DNA of 64,000 bases from Pseudomonas brassicacearum (GCF_000585995.1 NZ_CP007410.1:5235430-5299429); one strand, 5' to 3'; numbered from the stretch's first letter, positions 30,914-42,358 are shown. The notes: generated from the sequence alone by a model not told the origin. A program made the numbers and translations.

Positions 30914-31975
30914 TCAATCGTCCACGGCATCGAGGAATTCGTCTACCACCGGCATCTCACCCATTCGTGTCGGGATGTTTAAGCCGAAATGCAAATAAGC
31001 ATGGCGAGTCACCACGCGTCCACGGGGGGTACGCATGATGTAGCCTTGCTGAATCAGGTACGGTTCCAGCACATCTTCAATGGTGTGGCGCTCTTCGCTG
31101 ATCGCCGCGGCCAGGCTGTCCACGCCCACCGGGCCACCGTCGAATTTCTCGATCATGGTCAACAGCAATCGCCGGTCCTGGTGGTCGAAGCCCCGCTCGT
31201 CGATGTCCAGCAGGTTCAACGCCAGGTCGGCAATCGGCTTGGTGATGTGGCCCTTGGCCCGGACTTCGGCGAAATCGCGCACCCTGCGCAGCAGCCGGTT
31301 GGCGATCCGCGGTGTACCCCGGGCCCGACGGGCGATCTCATAAGCGCCGTCCGGGTCTAGCGGCAACCCGAGGATGCTCGCCGAGCGGCTGACAATCGTC
31401 GCCAGGTCCGCGTTGTTGTAGAACTCCAGCCGCTGGACGATACCGAAACGGTCGCGCAGCGGGTTGGTCAGCATGCCGGCGCGGGTGGTGGCGCCCACCA
31501 GGGTGAAGGGCGGCAGGTCCAGCTTGATGGAGCGCGCCGCCGGCCCTTCGCCGATCATGATATCGAGCTGGAAATCTTCCATGGCCGGGTACAGCACTTC
31601 CTCGACGATCGGCGACAAGCGATGGATTTCGTCGATGAACAGCACATCATGGGGCTCAAGATTGGTCAGCAGCGCCGCCAGGTCGCCCGGCCGTTCAAGG
31701 ACCGGCCCGGACGTGCTCTTGATCGACACGCCCATTTCCTGGGCAATGATGTTGGCCAGGGTGGTCTTGCCCAGTCCCGGCGGACCGAAGATCAAGGTGT
31801 GGTCCAACGACTCGCTGCGCCCACGGGCCGCCTGGATGAACAGCTCCATCTGCTCGCGCACGGTCGGTTGACCGATATAGTCGGCCAGGCTGACGGGACG
31901 AATCGCCCGGTCCTGGATTTCCTCGCGGTCACGGGGTGCGCCCGTGGCGGCGATCAGACGGTCAGCTTCAATCAC
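30914..31975 (-). CDS. ruvB: Holliday junction branch-migration helicase RuvB
   Basis: AAA+ motor of 353 aa that drives branch migration with RuvA. Walker A is [11 protein letters not shown] near residue 66 and Walker [10 protein letters not shown] near 113; the C-terminal winged helix contains the [10 protein letters not shown] region. It begins immediately after the ruvA stop codon (no gap), so they are coupled. Confidence 0.97.
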   Translation of the reverse strand: MIEADRLIAATGAPRDREEIQDRAIRPVSLADYIGQPTVREQMELFIQAARGRSESLDHTLIFGPPGLGKTTLANIIAQEMGVSIKSTSGPVLERPGDLAALLTNLEPHDVLFIDEIHRLSPIVEEVLYPAMEDFQLDIMIGEGPAARSIKLDLPPFTLVGATTRAGMLTNPLRDRFGIVQRLEFYNNADLATIVSRSASILGLPLDPDGAYEIARRARGTPRIANRLLRRVRDFAEVRAKGHITKPIADLALNLLDIDERGFDHQDRRLLLTMIEKFDGGPVGVDSLAAAISEERHTIEDVLEPYLIQQGYIMRTPRGRVVTRHAYLHFGLNIPTRMGEMPVVDEFLDAVDD

Positions 31976-32584
31976 TTAAATCATTCCCTTCAGGGCACGA
32001 CGAATCATGTCTTCAGTGCTCAGGCCTTTTTCCTTGATGGCGGAAATCGCCTTGCTGGCTTCCTGCGGCTTGTAGCCCAGGGAGATCAGCGCGGTCACCG
32101 CATCGTTTTCGGCGCTGGCCGCAGGCACCGGCGCGTCTGGCTGATTCGGCACCAGCGCGAACATCGCCGGCACCGCTTCCCAGGCCTTGAAACGGTCCTT
32201 GAGCTCGACCAACAGGCGCTCGGCGGTTTTCTTGCCCACACCCGGCACCTTGGTCAGGGCCGAGGTGTCCTGGGACTGCACGCAGCGCACCAGCTCGTCG
32301 ACTTCCAGGCTCGACATCAAGGCCAGGGCCAGTTTCGGACCGACGCCATTGAGGCGGATCAACTCGCGGAAGAAATCGCGCTCACGCTTGCCGACGAAGC
32401 CATAGAGTAACTGCGCATCCTCACGTACGACCAAATGGGTGTGAAGCGTCAGCGGCTCACCGACCGACGGCAAGCGATACAGCGTGGTCATGGGCACTTC
32501 CAGCTCATAACCGAGCCCGTTTACATCCAGAATCAGGTGCGGCGGCTGTTTCTCAGCCAGGGTGCCGCGCAAGCGTCCAATCAC
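31976..32584 (-). CDS. ruvA: Holliday junction branch-migration protein RuvA
   Basis: A 202-aa protein that recognises the four-way junction and loads RuvB. It has an N-terminal OB fold ([12 protein letters not shown]), two helix-hairpin-helix motifs ([14 protein letters not shown] and [16 protein letters not shown]), and a C-terminal RuvB-contacting helix region. It abuts ruvB directly; ruvC lies 114 bases upstream. Confidence 0.97.
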   Translation of the reverse strand: MIGRLRGTLAEKQPPHLILDVNGLGYELEVPMTTLYRLPSVGEPLTLHTHLVVREDAQLLYGFVGKRERDFFRELIRLNGVGPKLALALMSSLEVDELVRCVQSQDTSALTKVPGVGKKTAERLLVELKDRFKAWEAVPAMFALVPNQPDAPVPAASAENDAVTALISLGYKPQEASKAISAIKEKGLSTEDMIRRALKGMI

Positions 32585-32698
32585 GTTTCAGATCCTTGGG
32601 CGTAGGCCAGCCGCTGGCTGGCGAGTAACAGCCGGAGCAGAAACGCCGACAACACAGGCGCAAAATGCTCGGGCTCACGAAAGATTGCGCTGATGCTA

Positions 32699-33223
32699 TC
32701 AGAGACGCAGGCGCCCGCCACGACTGCGTGCAGCTCCCAGACCGTGGGGCAGCAAACTGGAACGCGTATGGGCATGGCAAATGGCGATGGCCAGGGCGTC
32801 GGAGGCGTCGATCTGCGGCTTGCTGACTAGCTTCAACAGATGCATCACCATCATCTGCACCTGTTCCTTGTTGGCTGCGCCCGTTCCGACGACCGCCTGC
32901 TTGACCTGGGTTGCCGTGTACTCGGCGATCTCCAGGCTTTCCTCGGCGCCGGCAACGATCGCCGCGCCCCGGGCCTGGCCGAGTTTCAAGGCAGAATCGG
33001 CGTTGCGCGCCATGAACACCTTTTCGATGCCCATGGTGACCGGACCGTAGGTCTGGATGACCTCGCGCACACCGCGATAAACAATCTGCAGGCGCTCGTG
33101 CAACTCGCCGGCACCGGTGCGGATGCAGCCGGACGCAACGTACACGCAGCCGCGCCCGGTATCACGAACCACGCCGTAGCCGGTGATGCGCGAACCGGGG
33201 TCGATGCCAAGGATTAGAGTCAT
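32699..33223 (-). CDS. ruvC: Crossover junction endodeoxyribonuclease RuvC
   Basis: Holliday junction resolvase of 174 aa. The first catalytic Asp is in [13 protein letters not shown] near residue 8, further acidic residues are in MGIEKVF near 66 and near [12 protein letters not shown] at about 141. The ATG at 33223 was chosen because the family begins with [10 protein letters not shown]; upstream in-frame sequence belongs to the REPIN. First gene of the ruvCAB cluster. Confidence 0.97.
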   Translation of the reverse strand: MTLILGIDPGSRITGYGVVRDTGRGCVYVASGCIRTGAGELHERLQIVYRGVREVIQTYGPVTMGIEKVFMARNADSALKLGQARGAAIVAGAEESLEIAEYTATQVKQAVVGTGAANKEQVQMMVMHLLKLVSKPQIDASDALAIAICHAHTRSSLLPHGLGAARSRGGRLRL

Positions 33224-33257
33224 AGCGCCTGCGGTTTGAAGAGAATTTGACCAGACC

Positions 33258-33346
33258 TGTGGGAGCGAGCTTGCTCGCGATGGCGTCGGGTCAGCAAGCA
33301 CAGTGTTGACTGAAATATCGCTATCGCGAGCAAGCTCGCTCCCACA
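33258..33346. repeat. REPIN, GTGGGAGCGAGCTTGCTCGCGA type
   Basis: Inverted pair of REP heads 89 bp end to end between yebC and ruvC, with an imperfect inner stem. Confidence 0.88.
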
Positions 33347-33375
33347 TTGGCATTCGTGCAGTTAAATGGAAGCCA

Positions 33376-34122
33376 TCAGCCGAGTTGTTCAGCGACAGAC
33401 TCCGGAATATCGGCATTGGAATAAACGTTCTGCACGTCATCCAGATCTTCCAGCATGTCGATCAGCTTGAGCACCTTCTCGGCGCCGTCCAGGTCCAGCT
33501 CGGCGCTGGTGGTCGGTTGCATGACGATTTCCGCGTCGGCCGGCTTGAAACCCGCCGCCTCCAACGCGTTGCGCACGGCATAGAAGCTGGCGAACGAGGT
33601 GAACACGTCGAACGAGCCGTCTTCATGGCTGACCACGTCATCGGCGTCGGCCTCCAGGGCCGCTTCCGTCAGGGCATCTTCATCGAGGCCCGGAGCGAAG
33701 CTGATTTGCCCCTTGCGCTCGAACAGGTAAGCCACCGAACCATCAGTGCCCAAGTTACCGCCGCATTTGCTGAAGGCGTGACGCACGGCGGCGGCGGTAC
33801 GGTTGCGGTTGTCGGTCATGCATTCGACCATCACCGCCACACCGCCCGGGCCATAACCCTCGTAGGTCAGCTCTTCAACATTGTCGGCCTCGGTCGCACC
33901 CGCGCCACGGGCGATGGCCCGGTCGATGATGTCGCGGCTCATGTTCGCACTCAGCGCCTTGTCCAGGGCCAGGCGCAAACGCGGGTTGGAACCCGGCTCA
34001 CCGCCACCCTGTCGGGCCGCGACCGTCAGTTCACGGATCCACTTGGTGAAAATCTTGCCCCTCTTGGCATCCTGACGTTCTTTGCGGTGCTTGATGTTCG
34101 CCCACTTGGAATGACCTGCCAT
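33376..34122 (-). CDS. YebC/PmpR family regulatory protein
   Basis: A 248-aa member of the YebC/PmpR/TACO1 family, starting [18 protein letters not shown], the family hallmark. In P. aeruginosa the orthologue at this position (PmpR) was described as a repressor of quorum sensing, while recent work ties the family to translation of proline-rich stretches. It lies between aspS and ruvC, as in P. aeruginosa. Confidence 0.95.
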   Translation of the reverse strand: MAGHSKWANIKHRKERQDAKRGKIFTKWIRELTVAARQGGGEPGSNPRLRLALDKALSANMSRDIIDRAIARGAGATEADNVEELTYEGYGPGGVAVMVECMTDNRNRTAAAVRHAFSKCGGNLGTDGSVAYLFERKGQISFAPGLDEDALTEAALEADADDVVSHEDGSFDVFTSFASFYAVRNALEAAGFKPADAEIVMQPTTSAELDLDGAEKVLKLIDMLEDLDDVQNVYSNADIPESVAEQLG

Positions 34123-34203
34123 AACTCGCTCCGGTTTCGCTTTGAAACATTGCCCGCCCTGTGCTCACACAGCAGCCGACAACCCGAAATATCGACCCCA
34201 ATG

Positions 34204-34230
34204 AAAAGGCGCATCCGAAGATGCGCCTTC
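34204..34230 (-). terminator. Intrinsic terminator of aspS with TTCG tetraloop
   Basis: On the minus strand the 11-bp stem GAAGGCGCATC with loop TTCG pairs with GATGCGCCTTTT, 11 bases after the aspS stop. The TTCG tetraloop gives unusual stability. Confidence 0.85.
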
Positions 34231-34241
34231 AAGGGCCAGCC

Positions 34242-36017
<1,776 letters not shown>

Positions 36018-36092
36018 GGTAGTGGTTTCACTTCTCGTAATTCGAAATTCGGTTGGAGGCCCTGCCCGTGCAAGAACTCGCGCGTGTTCAAC

Positions 36093-36314
36093 TCAATCAG
36101 CTTTGTCGCCACCGGCCAGGTTCTTCTTGGCGCCGGTCTTGAAGTCGGTTTCATACCAGCCGGTGCCGCCGAGGCGGAAACCCGGCATGGACAGCATCTT
36201 TTTCAGTTCCGGCGCCTGGCAGGCAGGGCAGTCGACCAGCGGTGCCGCGCTGATCTTTTGAATGGCTTCCATCTGATGACCACAGGAAGCACATTGATAG
36301 TCGTACATCGGCAT
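36093..36314 (-). CDS. FmdB family zinc-ribbon protein
   Basis: A 73-aa protein starting MPMYDYQCASCGH, the typical FmdB N-terminus, with two CxxC pairs (CASC and CPAC) forming a zinc ribbon. The glycine-rich C-terminus ends NLAGGDKAD. Its function is unclear, possibly regulatory or RNA-related. It is 75 bases before aspS and probably co-transcribed. The start was placed by family comparison; no good ribosome site is visible. Confidence 0.9.
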   Translation of the reverse strand: MPMYDYQCASCGHQMEAIQKISAAPLVDCPACQAPELKKMLSMPGFRLGGTGWYETDFKTGAKKNLAGGDKAD

Positions 36315-36461
36315 GGGGGTTGTCTCGGCGATCAGGTTACTCGCGCAAAGGCTGGGCTTTGCGGCAAAGAGCGGGATTATATCCATTAAATGCGGCCTGT
36401 GCAGCCGTAAGCGCACAGGCCGTTACCGGTCCGGCTCAGTCATCGACAGAGGCGCATCACA

Positions 36462-36806
36462 TCAATGACGATCCACGACTTCCATCGCGGCTTCCTTCAA
36501 GCTGTGCACCACGCAGACCACACGCACCAGCCCACTGAAATTGCGCACCCCGCCATGGCGCAGATGCACCTCCCGATCCACATGGGACAGCAAGGTACTG
36601 ATGGAACAGCGGTTGAGCTGGGCCATGTCGCCGAGGATATCCCAATAGACCTGCTCCAGCCGCAAACAGGTGGCGAACCCATTCAGACGGATGGATCGGG
36701 CCAGGGGCCGGGCCAGTCGCATATCGAACCCCCTGACGAACGGGTCGACGTTTATGGGCTGAAAACGCCCACGCACTCCCTCCCCGGGTTCCTTTCCTTG
36801 AATCAT
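36462..36806 (-). CDS. Ribbon-helix-helix domain protein
   Basis: A 114-aa protein with a predicted arc/MetJ-like ribbon-helix-helix segment at about residues 45-95 (RSIRLNGFATCLRLEQVYWDIL and following), of the RHH_4 type. Proteins of this sort bind DNA as dimers; targets are unknown. AAGGAG lies 11 bases before the ATG at 36806, which decides the start over an upstream in-frame ATG at 36884. The product is probably a small regulator; no partner gene is adjacent. Confidence 0.75.
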   Translation of the reverse strand: MIQGKEPGEGVRGRFQPINVDPFVRGFDMRLARPLARSIRLNGFATCLRLEQVYWDILGDMAQLNRCSISTLLSHVDREVHLRHGGVRNFSGLVRVVCVVHSLKEAAMEVVDRH

Positions 36807-37014
36807 ACCGTTGACACTCCTTTGCCATACGAACCTCCCAGTGGGAACAACCCATCTGTGGCCCTTATGGAAGCTCAACGGCATCGTCAGATCCAGACGA
36901 CTTTATGACCATCGCCGTAGGACAAGCCAACAGCAGGCAGGCGATGAATTACGCCGTCCTACACACGAGGCGCAGGCAATGATACCGGCGACCCCCTCAT
37001 CACCTACGTGACGC

Positions 37015-37488
37015 TTATTGGTTTTCCAGCAATGAACGCAACATCCACGCGGTCTTTTCGTGGACCTGCATGCGCTGGGTCAGCAGATCGGCGGTCGGCT
37101 CGTCACTGACCTTGTCCAATAAAGGAAAGATGCCGCGGGCCGTACGCGTCACCGCCTCCTGGCCATCGACCAGTTGACGGATCATGTCTTCAGCGCCGGG
37201 CACGCCCTCCTCTTCCTTAATAGAAGACAAGCGCGCATACACCGAATAGGCACCCGGGGCCGGGAAGCCGAGGGCGCGAATGCGCTCGGCGATCAGGTCC
37301 ACCGCCAGCGCCAGCTCGTTGTATTGCTCCTCGAACATCAAGTGCAGGGTCCGAAACATCGGCCCAGTGACATTCCAGTGGAAATTGTGGGTCTTGAGAT
37401 ACAGCACATAGGTGTCCGACAACAGTCGTGACAGTCCGTCGACGATGGACTTGCGATCTTCTTCACTGATACCGATATCAATGGCCAT
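37015..37488 (-). CDS. Dps-family ferritin-like DNA-binding protein
   Basis: A 157-aa ferritin-like protein of the Dps family. Ferroxidase residues are seen in [15 protein letters not shown] near residue 34 (His) and in [21 protein letters not shown] near 54 (Asp, Glu). Dps proteins form dodecamers that oxidise iron and protect DNA. TCAGGAG lies 9 bases upstream of the ATG at 37488. It is alone, divergent from the cold-shock fusion. Confidence 0.92.
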   Translation of the reverse strand: MAIDIGISEEDRKSIVDGLSRLLSDTYVLYLKTHNFHWNVTGPMFRTLHLMFEEQYNELALAVDLIAERIRALGFPAPGAYSVYARLSSIKEEEGVPGAEDMIRQLVDGQEAVTRTARGIFPLLDKVSDEPTADLLTQRMQVHEKTAWMLRSLLENQ

Positions 37489-37883
37489 GTTGGTTGATCT
37501 CCTGACGGTGATGAATTCGACAGCGGCCACTCCACTCTAGTGGGTTTTGCCGCCTACAGCCTGCGACAGATCGCCAGCCCTCCTGAACCGACAAGCCCGG
37601 ATATCGGTCGGTTCCACCAAACAGGGCGTTCAACGTCCTTTGCCAGACACCTTCAAGCGCCCGACAGCCTTTTTCTGGCCGACGAACAGCGCGGCACACG
37701 TCCGTAACGAGTTTGAGAAGGCCGGGGCTTTGCTGTTAAATAGGCAGTGTGTCGCTACGCCTATTTTTCCGGGCGTAACGCATAGGCTGATTCGGGTACG
37801 TGTCCAACGCCTCTCATTGTTCCGAAGCGAACCGCCCCGACCAGCTCTTCCTTGTGATCCGTCTTAACCGTGAGCCAATCAAA
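37489..37883. other. Divergent 395-bp intergenic region between dps and the cold-shock fusion gene
   Basis: No gene is supported: the open frames overlapping it lack ribosome sites and known homology. It should hold the promoters of both divergent genes, but I see no strong consensus promoter. Confidence 0.5.
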
Positions 37884-38489
37884 ATGTTGAAAATCGTCCA
37901 CTTGCTAATGGGCGCAGCTGCCCTGCTGCTGTCCTTCATCCCTAGCCTGGGTTCCGAAGCCACACCTTACCTGCAACACCCCGACGCACTGTACCTGGCC
38001 TTTTTCGGCCTGCTCAACCTGACCCTCGCACCGGTTATCCCTTACTGGAACAAAGGTCCACGTCATCAACTGCAAAACCTTGTCAGCGCCCTGCTGGTGC
38101 TGGCCGTTGCCCTGCAAACCCTGGCCCTGCTGGCGCCCATGCCGGAAATCGGTGGCCAACCGGCCATTGTGTTCAGCCTGGCCGCGGCACTGTTCGCGGT
38201 AGCTCTGCACCTGGCGGTCAGCTTCTACAAAAAGTCGTCGCCAGCCGCCGCGCCCCAAAACTACGACATGTCCAACCGTGATACCGGCACCGTGAAGTGG
38301 TTCAACACGTCCAAGGGGTTCGGTTTCATTTCCCGCGATTCCGGCGATGATATTTTCGTGCATTTCCGGGCCATTCGTGGCGAAGGCCACCGCGTCCTGG
38401 TAGAAGGCCAGCGCGTGGAGTTCTCCGTCATGAATCGCGACAAGGGCCTGCAAGCCGAAGATGTGATCGCCGCGCTCCCGCGCCGCTGA
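37884..38489 (+). CDS. Membrane protein with C-terminal cold-shock domain
   Basis: A 201-aa protein. The first ~115 residues contain four hydrophobic segments (about 4-22, 38-55, 67-87, 95-115), and after a short Lys/Ala/Pro linker residues 129-201 form a full cold-shock domain ([18 protein letters not shown]2 DIFVHF). It is a single continuous frame with no sign of frameshift. An internal ATG at 38268 could produce the cold-shock domain alone, but no ribosome site is seen. It may tether an RNA-binding domain to the membrane. A similar gene sits at this position in P. aeruginosa, by memory. Confidence 0.9.
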   Translation: MLKIVHLLMGAAALLLSFIPSLGSEATPYLQHPDALYLAFFGLLNLTLAPVIPYWNKGPRHQLQNLVSALLVLAVALQTLALLAPMPEIGGQPAIVFSLAAALFAVALHLAVSFYKKSSPAAAPQNYDMSNRDTGTVKWFNTSKGFGFISRDSGDDIFVHFRAIRGEGHRVLVEGQRVEFSVMNRDKGLQAEDVIAALPRR

Positions 38490-38499
38490 TCCAAGCGTA

Positions 38500-38539
38500 A
38501 AAAAAACCGCGATGCAGCCAGGCTGCTCGCGGTTTTTTA
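38500..38539. terminator. Bidirectional terminator
   Basis: Stem AAAAAACCGCGA-GCAGCC paired with GGCTGC-CGCGGTTTTTT, flanked by A- and T-runs. It can serve the cold-shock fusion gene on plus and slyX on minus. Confidence 0.85.
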
Positions 38540-38561
38540 TTACCTGCCGTTCAGCGACAGA

Positions 38562-38768
38562 TCAGTAATGAGGGGGTGGCGCCTCTTCTTCGAAGGTTTC
38601 GAATTGCCCGGCCATTTCTTCCTGGCGCTTTAGCAGCGCCGCCATCTGCAGCTGCAGACGCTCAACGACTCGCTGCTGCGCCACCAGCACGTCATTCAAT
38701 GCCTGGATGGTGTCATCCTGAAACGCCAGGCGGCTTTCCAGATCGGTTACACGCTCTTCAAGGTTCAT
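38562..38768 (-). CDS. slyX: SlyX family protein
   Basis: A 68-aa mainly coiled-coil protein ([19 protein letters not shown]..., with C-terminal EEAPPPHY) typical of SlyX. Function unknown. It follows the HIT gene by 3 bases, forming a two-gene unit. Confidence 0.92.
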   Translation of the reverse strand: MNLEERVTDLESRLAFQDDTIQALNDVLVAQQRVVERLQLQMAALLKRQEEMAGQFETFEEEAPPPHY

Positions 38769-38771
38769 GGT

Positions 38772-39197
38772 TCAGCCCTCCAGAAACTTGAAATCATCGG
38801 TCAAGGCCCCGCGCAATCGCTCGCGAATGGCCGTCACCTGTTCTGCATTATACGGCTTGGCCGGATGCTTGCCCCAAACTGGCGCCGGCCAGGCGGCATC
38901 ATCGCGTTTGCGGACGATGACATGCATGTGCAATTGACTGACAACGTTACCCAAGGTTGCAACGTTCAACTTGTCGGCGTCGAACGAATCCTTGAGGGTT
39001 TCGGCCAGCGCAGTGGTTTCTTTCCATAACAGTTGTTGATCGGCGTCATCCAACTGAAACAATTCGCTGATATCTTCCCGCCGCGGCACGAGGATGAACC
39101 ACGGGTAGTTCGAATCGTTGGACAGGAGCAACCGGCACAATGGGAAATCACCGATGGGTAGTGTGTCTTGTTGCAGTCGTGGATCTAAAGCAAACAC
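38772..39197 (-). CDS. HIT family nucleotide-binding protein
   Basis: A 141-aa histidine-triad protein. The start is GTG 39197, fixed by AGGAG 8 bases upstream; the frame runs further back but lacks a site there. The triad is QLHMHVIVR, with the third histidine of the usual HxHxH pattern replaced by Ile, while the nucleophilic middle His is kept. HIT proteins hydrolyse or transfer nucleotides (AMP-lysine, Ap4A). Transcribed with slyX. Confidence 0.9.
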   Translation of the reverse strand: MFALDPRLQQDTLPIGDFPLCRLLLSNDSNYPWFILVPRREDISELFQLDDADQQLLWKETTALAETLKDSFDADKLNVATLGNVVSQLHMHVIVRKRDDAAWPAPVWGKHPAKPYNAEQVTAIRERLRGALTDDFKFLEG

Positions 39198-39826
39198 CGC
39201 GCGTACTCCTCGCTCGTTATCAATGATGCCCAGCCGGGTAGCCCGCAGGCCTGGGCCGAGCACAGAGCCGCAGCATACCCGTGAACGCCGGACGCTTCAC
39301 CGTGTACCGTCCAGGCCGTGGCCCGAAGCGTATTTTCGAGCAGTTCGTTGCACGCCGACATTAAGATTGTGCATTCCCGCGCACCAATACAGCGCAAAGA
39401 GCGCCTTAAGAAGCCGACAGGGCCATCCGCCGTTTAGGCTTGGTAGGGCGACTGTATGATTTTCGAACAATTTGAATTTTTTTTGCACCAAAACAGCACA
39501 GTGCGTCTACGCTAGGTGCACGAAGCATCCGCGATTTACTCACTGAGAAGGGTGAACCGGTAACGTTTTTGGTTGTCTCGCGATGTTTACGGGTTCCAAA
39601 CACGGAAGCCACACGACAGTCAACCTCATTTAAAACAAGGCCTTTGGTGCCCGGTTTCATGAGGTTTCACCGCGACAATCGGCAGAATGTGAAAAAAATG
39701 TGAAGGAAACTCGGGTTTGTGCATGCTTGTTGCATTCATCCCAACATCGTCTACAGGGTATCGCCGGAAGCGGGAACCTGCAGACCTATAAATTAAGTGG
39801 CAAGGCTGCCCACAGGAGCTTCAAGC

Positions 39827-39886
39827 GTGGTAACTACGGACTCTTTACACCGATGCCAGAGAAAAACAACAACGTTCAAGTTGTGA
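39827..39886 (+). CDS. Possible 19-residue leader peptide (GTG start)
   Basis: GTG at 39827 is preceded by AGGAG at 814-818 with an 8-base spacer, the best ribosome site in this region. The frame encodes 19 residues ending FKL, and stops at TGA 39886. It contains a CA-rich AACAACAA motif (39860s) matching the AANAANAA target of Hfq-Crc. This suggests a translated leader or catabolite-regulated start, but there is no evidence of expression. Confidence 0.3.
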   Translation: MVTTDSLHRCQRKTTTFKL

Positions 39887-39987
39887 ACCTGATTGCGTCG
39901 GGACAGCTGAAATACGACATGGATCGAGCCATTGGCGACATGGTCGTAAAGAAGCTGAAAGGTTGGATGGGCAAGTATCGCCAATAA
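39853..39987 (+). CDS. Possible small protein (44 aa) upstream of the porin
   Basis: An ATG at 39853 opens a frame of 44 residues (MPEKNNNVQVVNLIASGQL at its start, a basic C-terminus ending WMGKYRQ). The frame is open further upstream to a GTG at 39700 (95 residues). There is no clear ribosome site for the ATG and I do not recognise the sequence. It overlaps the 19-codon leader frame. Listed as uncertain. Confidence 0.25.
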   Translation: MPEKNNNVQVVNLIASGQLKYDMDRAIGDMVVKKLKGWMGKYRQ

Positions 39988-40093
39988 TGTCGTCGTGATA
40001 TAAGTTTGCGCCGACACAAAAAGAAAGAGCCGCCCAGATAAAAAAACAGGTGGGACGGCAGTACTCTTCTAAAAACCAAAGGAGCAAATCACG

Positions 40094-41368
40094 ATGCGCG
40101 TGATGAAGTGGAGCATGATCGCACTGGCTGTATCGGCCGGTACCTCGCAGTTCGCAATGGCCTCTTCCCAGGAAGAATCCAAGGGCTTTTTTGAAGATCA
40201 GAGCCTAACTGTTAAAAGCCGTATGCTGTACATGAACCGTGATTTCAAACACGGTGAATCCAACGACCAGAGCACCCCTAACAAAGCTCGTGAAAAAGGC
40301 TACCGCGAAGAAACCGGTCTGGGTGTACAGGCGGTTTACGAGTCGGGCTTCACCCAAGGCACCATCGGTTTTGGCCTGGACGCGCTGGCCAATGGCATGG
40401 TCAAGCTGGACAGCGGCGCCGGTCGTACCGGTAACGGCATGTTTGGCAAGGATAGCGAAGGCCATCCCGAAGACACTCAATCCAACGTTGGCGGCGCGGT
40501 CAAATTCCGCTTCTCTGACACTGTTCTGAAGTACGGCAACCAGTACGTTGCCAGCCCTGTGTTCTCCACTGATGACAGCCGTCTGCTGCCAGAAGTCGCC
40601 ACCGGTACTTTGATCACCAGCAAGGAAATCAAAGGCCTGGAATTGAGCGCTGGTCGCTTCACTTCCATGCGTGCGCAGAACCACATGGGTCGCGACAGCC
40701 TGGGCTTGAAGTCTGCTGACATTGCCGGTGCAACCTACCAGTTCAATGACAATTTTGTAGGCGGTGTAGCCGCTTCCGACATTGAAGACTACTACAAGAA
40801 GAAGTACGTCAACCTGAACTACACCCTGCCGATCAACGAAGATCAGTCCCTGAACTTCGACTTCAACGGCTACGATAGCAAAAGTCAGGGTCAGGAGCTG
40901 GACGGTGACGTTGACAACCGTATCTGGTCCCTCGCGGCAGCCTATAGCGTCGGCGCTCACAAGTTCACCTTGGCCCACCAACGCTCCTCGGGCGACAGCG
41001 GCTATAAGTACGGCGTAGACGGCGGCGGTACTATCTTCCTCGCCAACTCCATCCAATACTCCGACTTCAACGGTGAGGACGAGCGCTCCTGGCAAGCTCG
41101 CTACGACCTGAACATGAAGAGCTACGGTGTTCCTGGTCTGAGCTTCATGACGCGTTACGTCAAAGGCGACAACATCACCACCGCTTCCGGTGATGAAGGT
41201 AAAGAACACGAGTTCGACTTCGAGACCAAATACGTTCTGCAAAGCGGTCCAGCGAAGGACATGTCTTTCCGCATTCGTAGTGCAATCGCTCGTTCGAACA
41301 ATGCCTACGATGGCGGCAACGTCAACGACTTCCGCTTCATCGTCGAATACCCACTGAGCATCTTGTAA
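40094..41368 (+). CDS. OprD-family outer-membrane porin
   Basis: A 424-aa porin with a Sec signal peptide (ending FAMA). The mature sequence has the features of the OprD/OprE family of 18-stranded barrels: alternation of polar and hydrophobic residues, a start ESKGFFEDQSLTVKSRMLYMNRDF, and a C-terminal strand FRFIVEYPLSIL. Members take up amino acids, aromatic acids or other small anions; the substrate is unknown. AAAGGAG lies 9 bases before the ATG. It is alone and ends in a strong terminator. Confidence 0.93.
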   Translation: MRVMKWSMIALAVSAGTSQFAMASSQEESKGFFEDQSLTVKSRMLYMNRDFKHGESNDQSTPNKAREKGYREETGLGVQAVYESGFTQGTIGFGLDALANGMVKLDSGAGRTGNGMFGKDSEGHPEDTQSNVGGAVKFRFSDTVLKYGNQYVASPVFSTDDSRLLPEVATGTLITSKEIKGLELSAGRFTSMRAQNHMGRDSLGLKSADIAGATYQFNDNFVGGVAASDIEDYYKKKYVNLNYTLPINEDQSLNFDFNGYDSKSQGQELDGDVDNRIWSLAAAYSVGAHKFTLAHQRSSGDSGYKYGVDGGGTIFLANSIQYSDFNGEDERSWQARYDLNMKSYGVPGLSFMTRYVKGDNITTASGDEGKEHEFDFETKYVLQSGPAKDMSFRIRSAIARSNNAYDGGNVNDFRFIVEYPLSIL

Positions 41369-41405
41369 TTCAGCGGTAATTCGATAGCTGCACCCGCAAC
41401 AAATA

Positions 41406-41442
41406 AAAACCGCCCACCTGTTTCCAGGTGAGCGGTTTTTTT
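41406..41442 (+). terminator. Intrinsic terminator of the porin
   Basis: Stem AAAACCGCCCACCTG paired with CAGGTGAGCGGTTTT, followed by T residues, 37 bases after the stop. Confidence 0.9.
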
Positions 41443-41515
41443 GTGCGTGCAACTAACTTAAATAGCAAGCTAACTAAACATAACCTGACTTCAACGCCAA
41501 GTTATATTCAAATCA

Positions 41516-42358
41516 CTATTGCGCCACCCCTTCCTGCACGACCCGGATCACACGCTGCGGAAACGGAATATCAATACCCGCGTCTTTCAAACGATCCCGA
41601 GCCTGTTCATTGAACATGAACATCACGCTCCAGTAATCCGCCGTCTTCACCCATACCCGCAACGACACCGTGATCGAACTGTCGCCCAAGGTGGAAATCA
41701 CCGCTTCCGGCGCCGGCTCGGCCAATACGCGCTGATCCTTGGCCAAATCCAGTAACACCTGCTGGGCTTTTTTCAGGTCGGCCTGATAATCCACGCCCAC
41801 GTCGAACACGACTTTGCGGGTCGGCTGGCGATTGGTATTGGTGATGATGCCGTTCGACAGGTTGCCGTTGGGCACAATGACGGTTTTGTTGTCACCGGTG
41901 CGAATCACCGTATGGAAGATCTGGATGCTGTCGACCGTGCCGGCCACGCCTTGGGCTTCGATCCAGTCGCCGATGCGGAATGGACGAAACAACAGAATCA
42001 GCACGCCGCCGGCGAAGTTCGCCAGGCTGCCCTGCAACGCCAAACCGATGGCCAGGCCTGCCGCACCAATGGCGGCGACGAATGAGGTGGTTTCCACACC
42101 GATCATCGACGCGACGCTGACGATCAGCAGTATTTTCAAGATGATGTTCGCCAGGGTACTGATAAACCCCTGCAGCGCCAGGTCCGCGTTACGCAGGGCC
42201 AGCAGAGCACCCAGCTTTTGCGTGACCTTGTTGATCAGCCACCAGCCGATAGCCAGGGTAATGACCGCCAGCAGCACTCGGCTGCCGTATTCCATGATCA
42301 TCGGGATCCAGGTCTGTGAAGCCTTGACCAGGTTGTCCACTTCAGCGTTCAAGTCCAT
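41516..42358 (-). CDS. Small-conductance mechanosensitive channel, MscS family
   Basis: A 280-aa MscS-family channel. It has three N-terminal membrane helices, with the pore-lining TM3 (GAAGLAIGLALQGSLANFAGGVLI) near residues 92-115, then the beta domain (GDWIEAQGVAGTVDSIQIFHT) near 130. AAAGGAG lies 8 bases before the chosen ATG at 42358. It opens on hypo-osmotic shock. It precedes yajQ on the same strand, separated by a REPIN. Confidence 0.93.
   Translation of the reverse strand: MDLNAEVDNLVKASQTWIPMIMEYGSRVLLAVITLAIGWWLINKVTQKLGALLALRNADLALQGFISTLANIILKILLIVSVASMIGVETTSFVAAIGAAGLAIGLALQGSLANFAGGVLILLFRPFRIGDWIEAQGVAGTVDSIQIFHTVIRTGDNKTVIVPNGNLSNGIITNTNRQPTRKVVFDVGVDYQADLKKAQQVLLDLAKDQRVLAEPAPEAVISTLGDSSITVSLRVWVKTADYWSVMFMFNEQARDRLKDAGIDIPFPQRVIRVVQEGVAQ

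Larger units (their letters stand above)
39198..40093. other. Long leader and intergenic region before the OprD-family porin
   Basis: An ~900-bp region with a non-annotated minus-strand frame (39406-39660) that I do not consider coding, and two overlapping short plus-strand frames described separately. Just before the porin is a hairpin with an interrupted GCCG/CCCA stem (40029-40059), and AAAGGAG serves the porin start. No clear promoter consensus was found. Confidence 0.5.

Noticed and set aside
39406..39660. 84-codon minus-strand frame before the porin
   Set aside because: No ribosome site or domain, and the region is probably promoter and leader.
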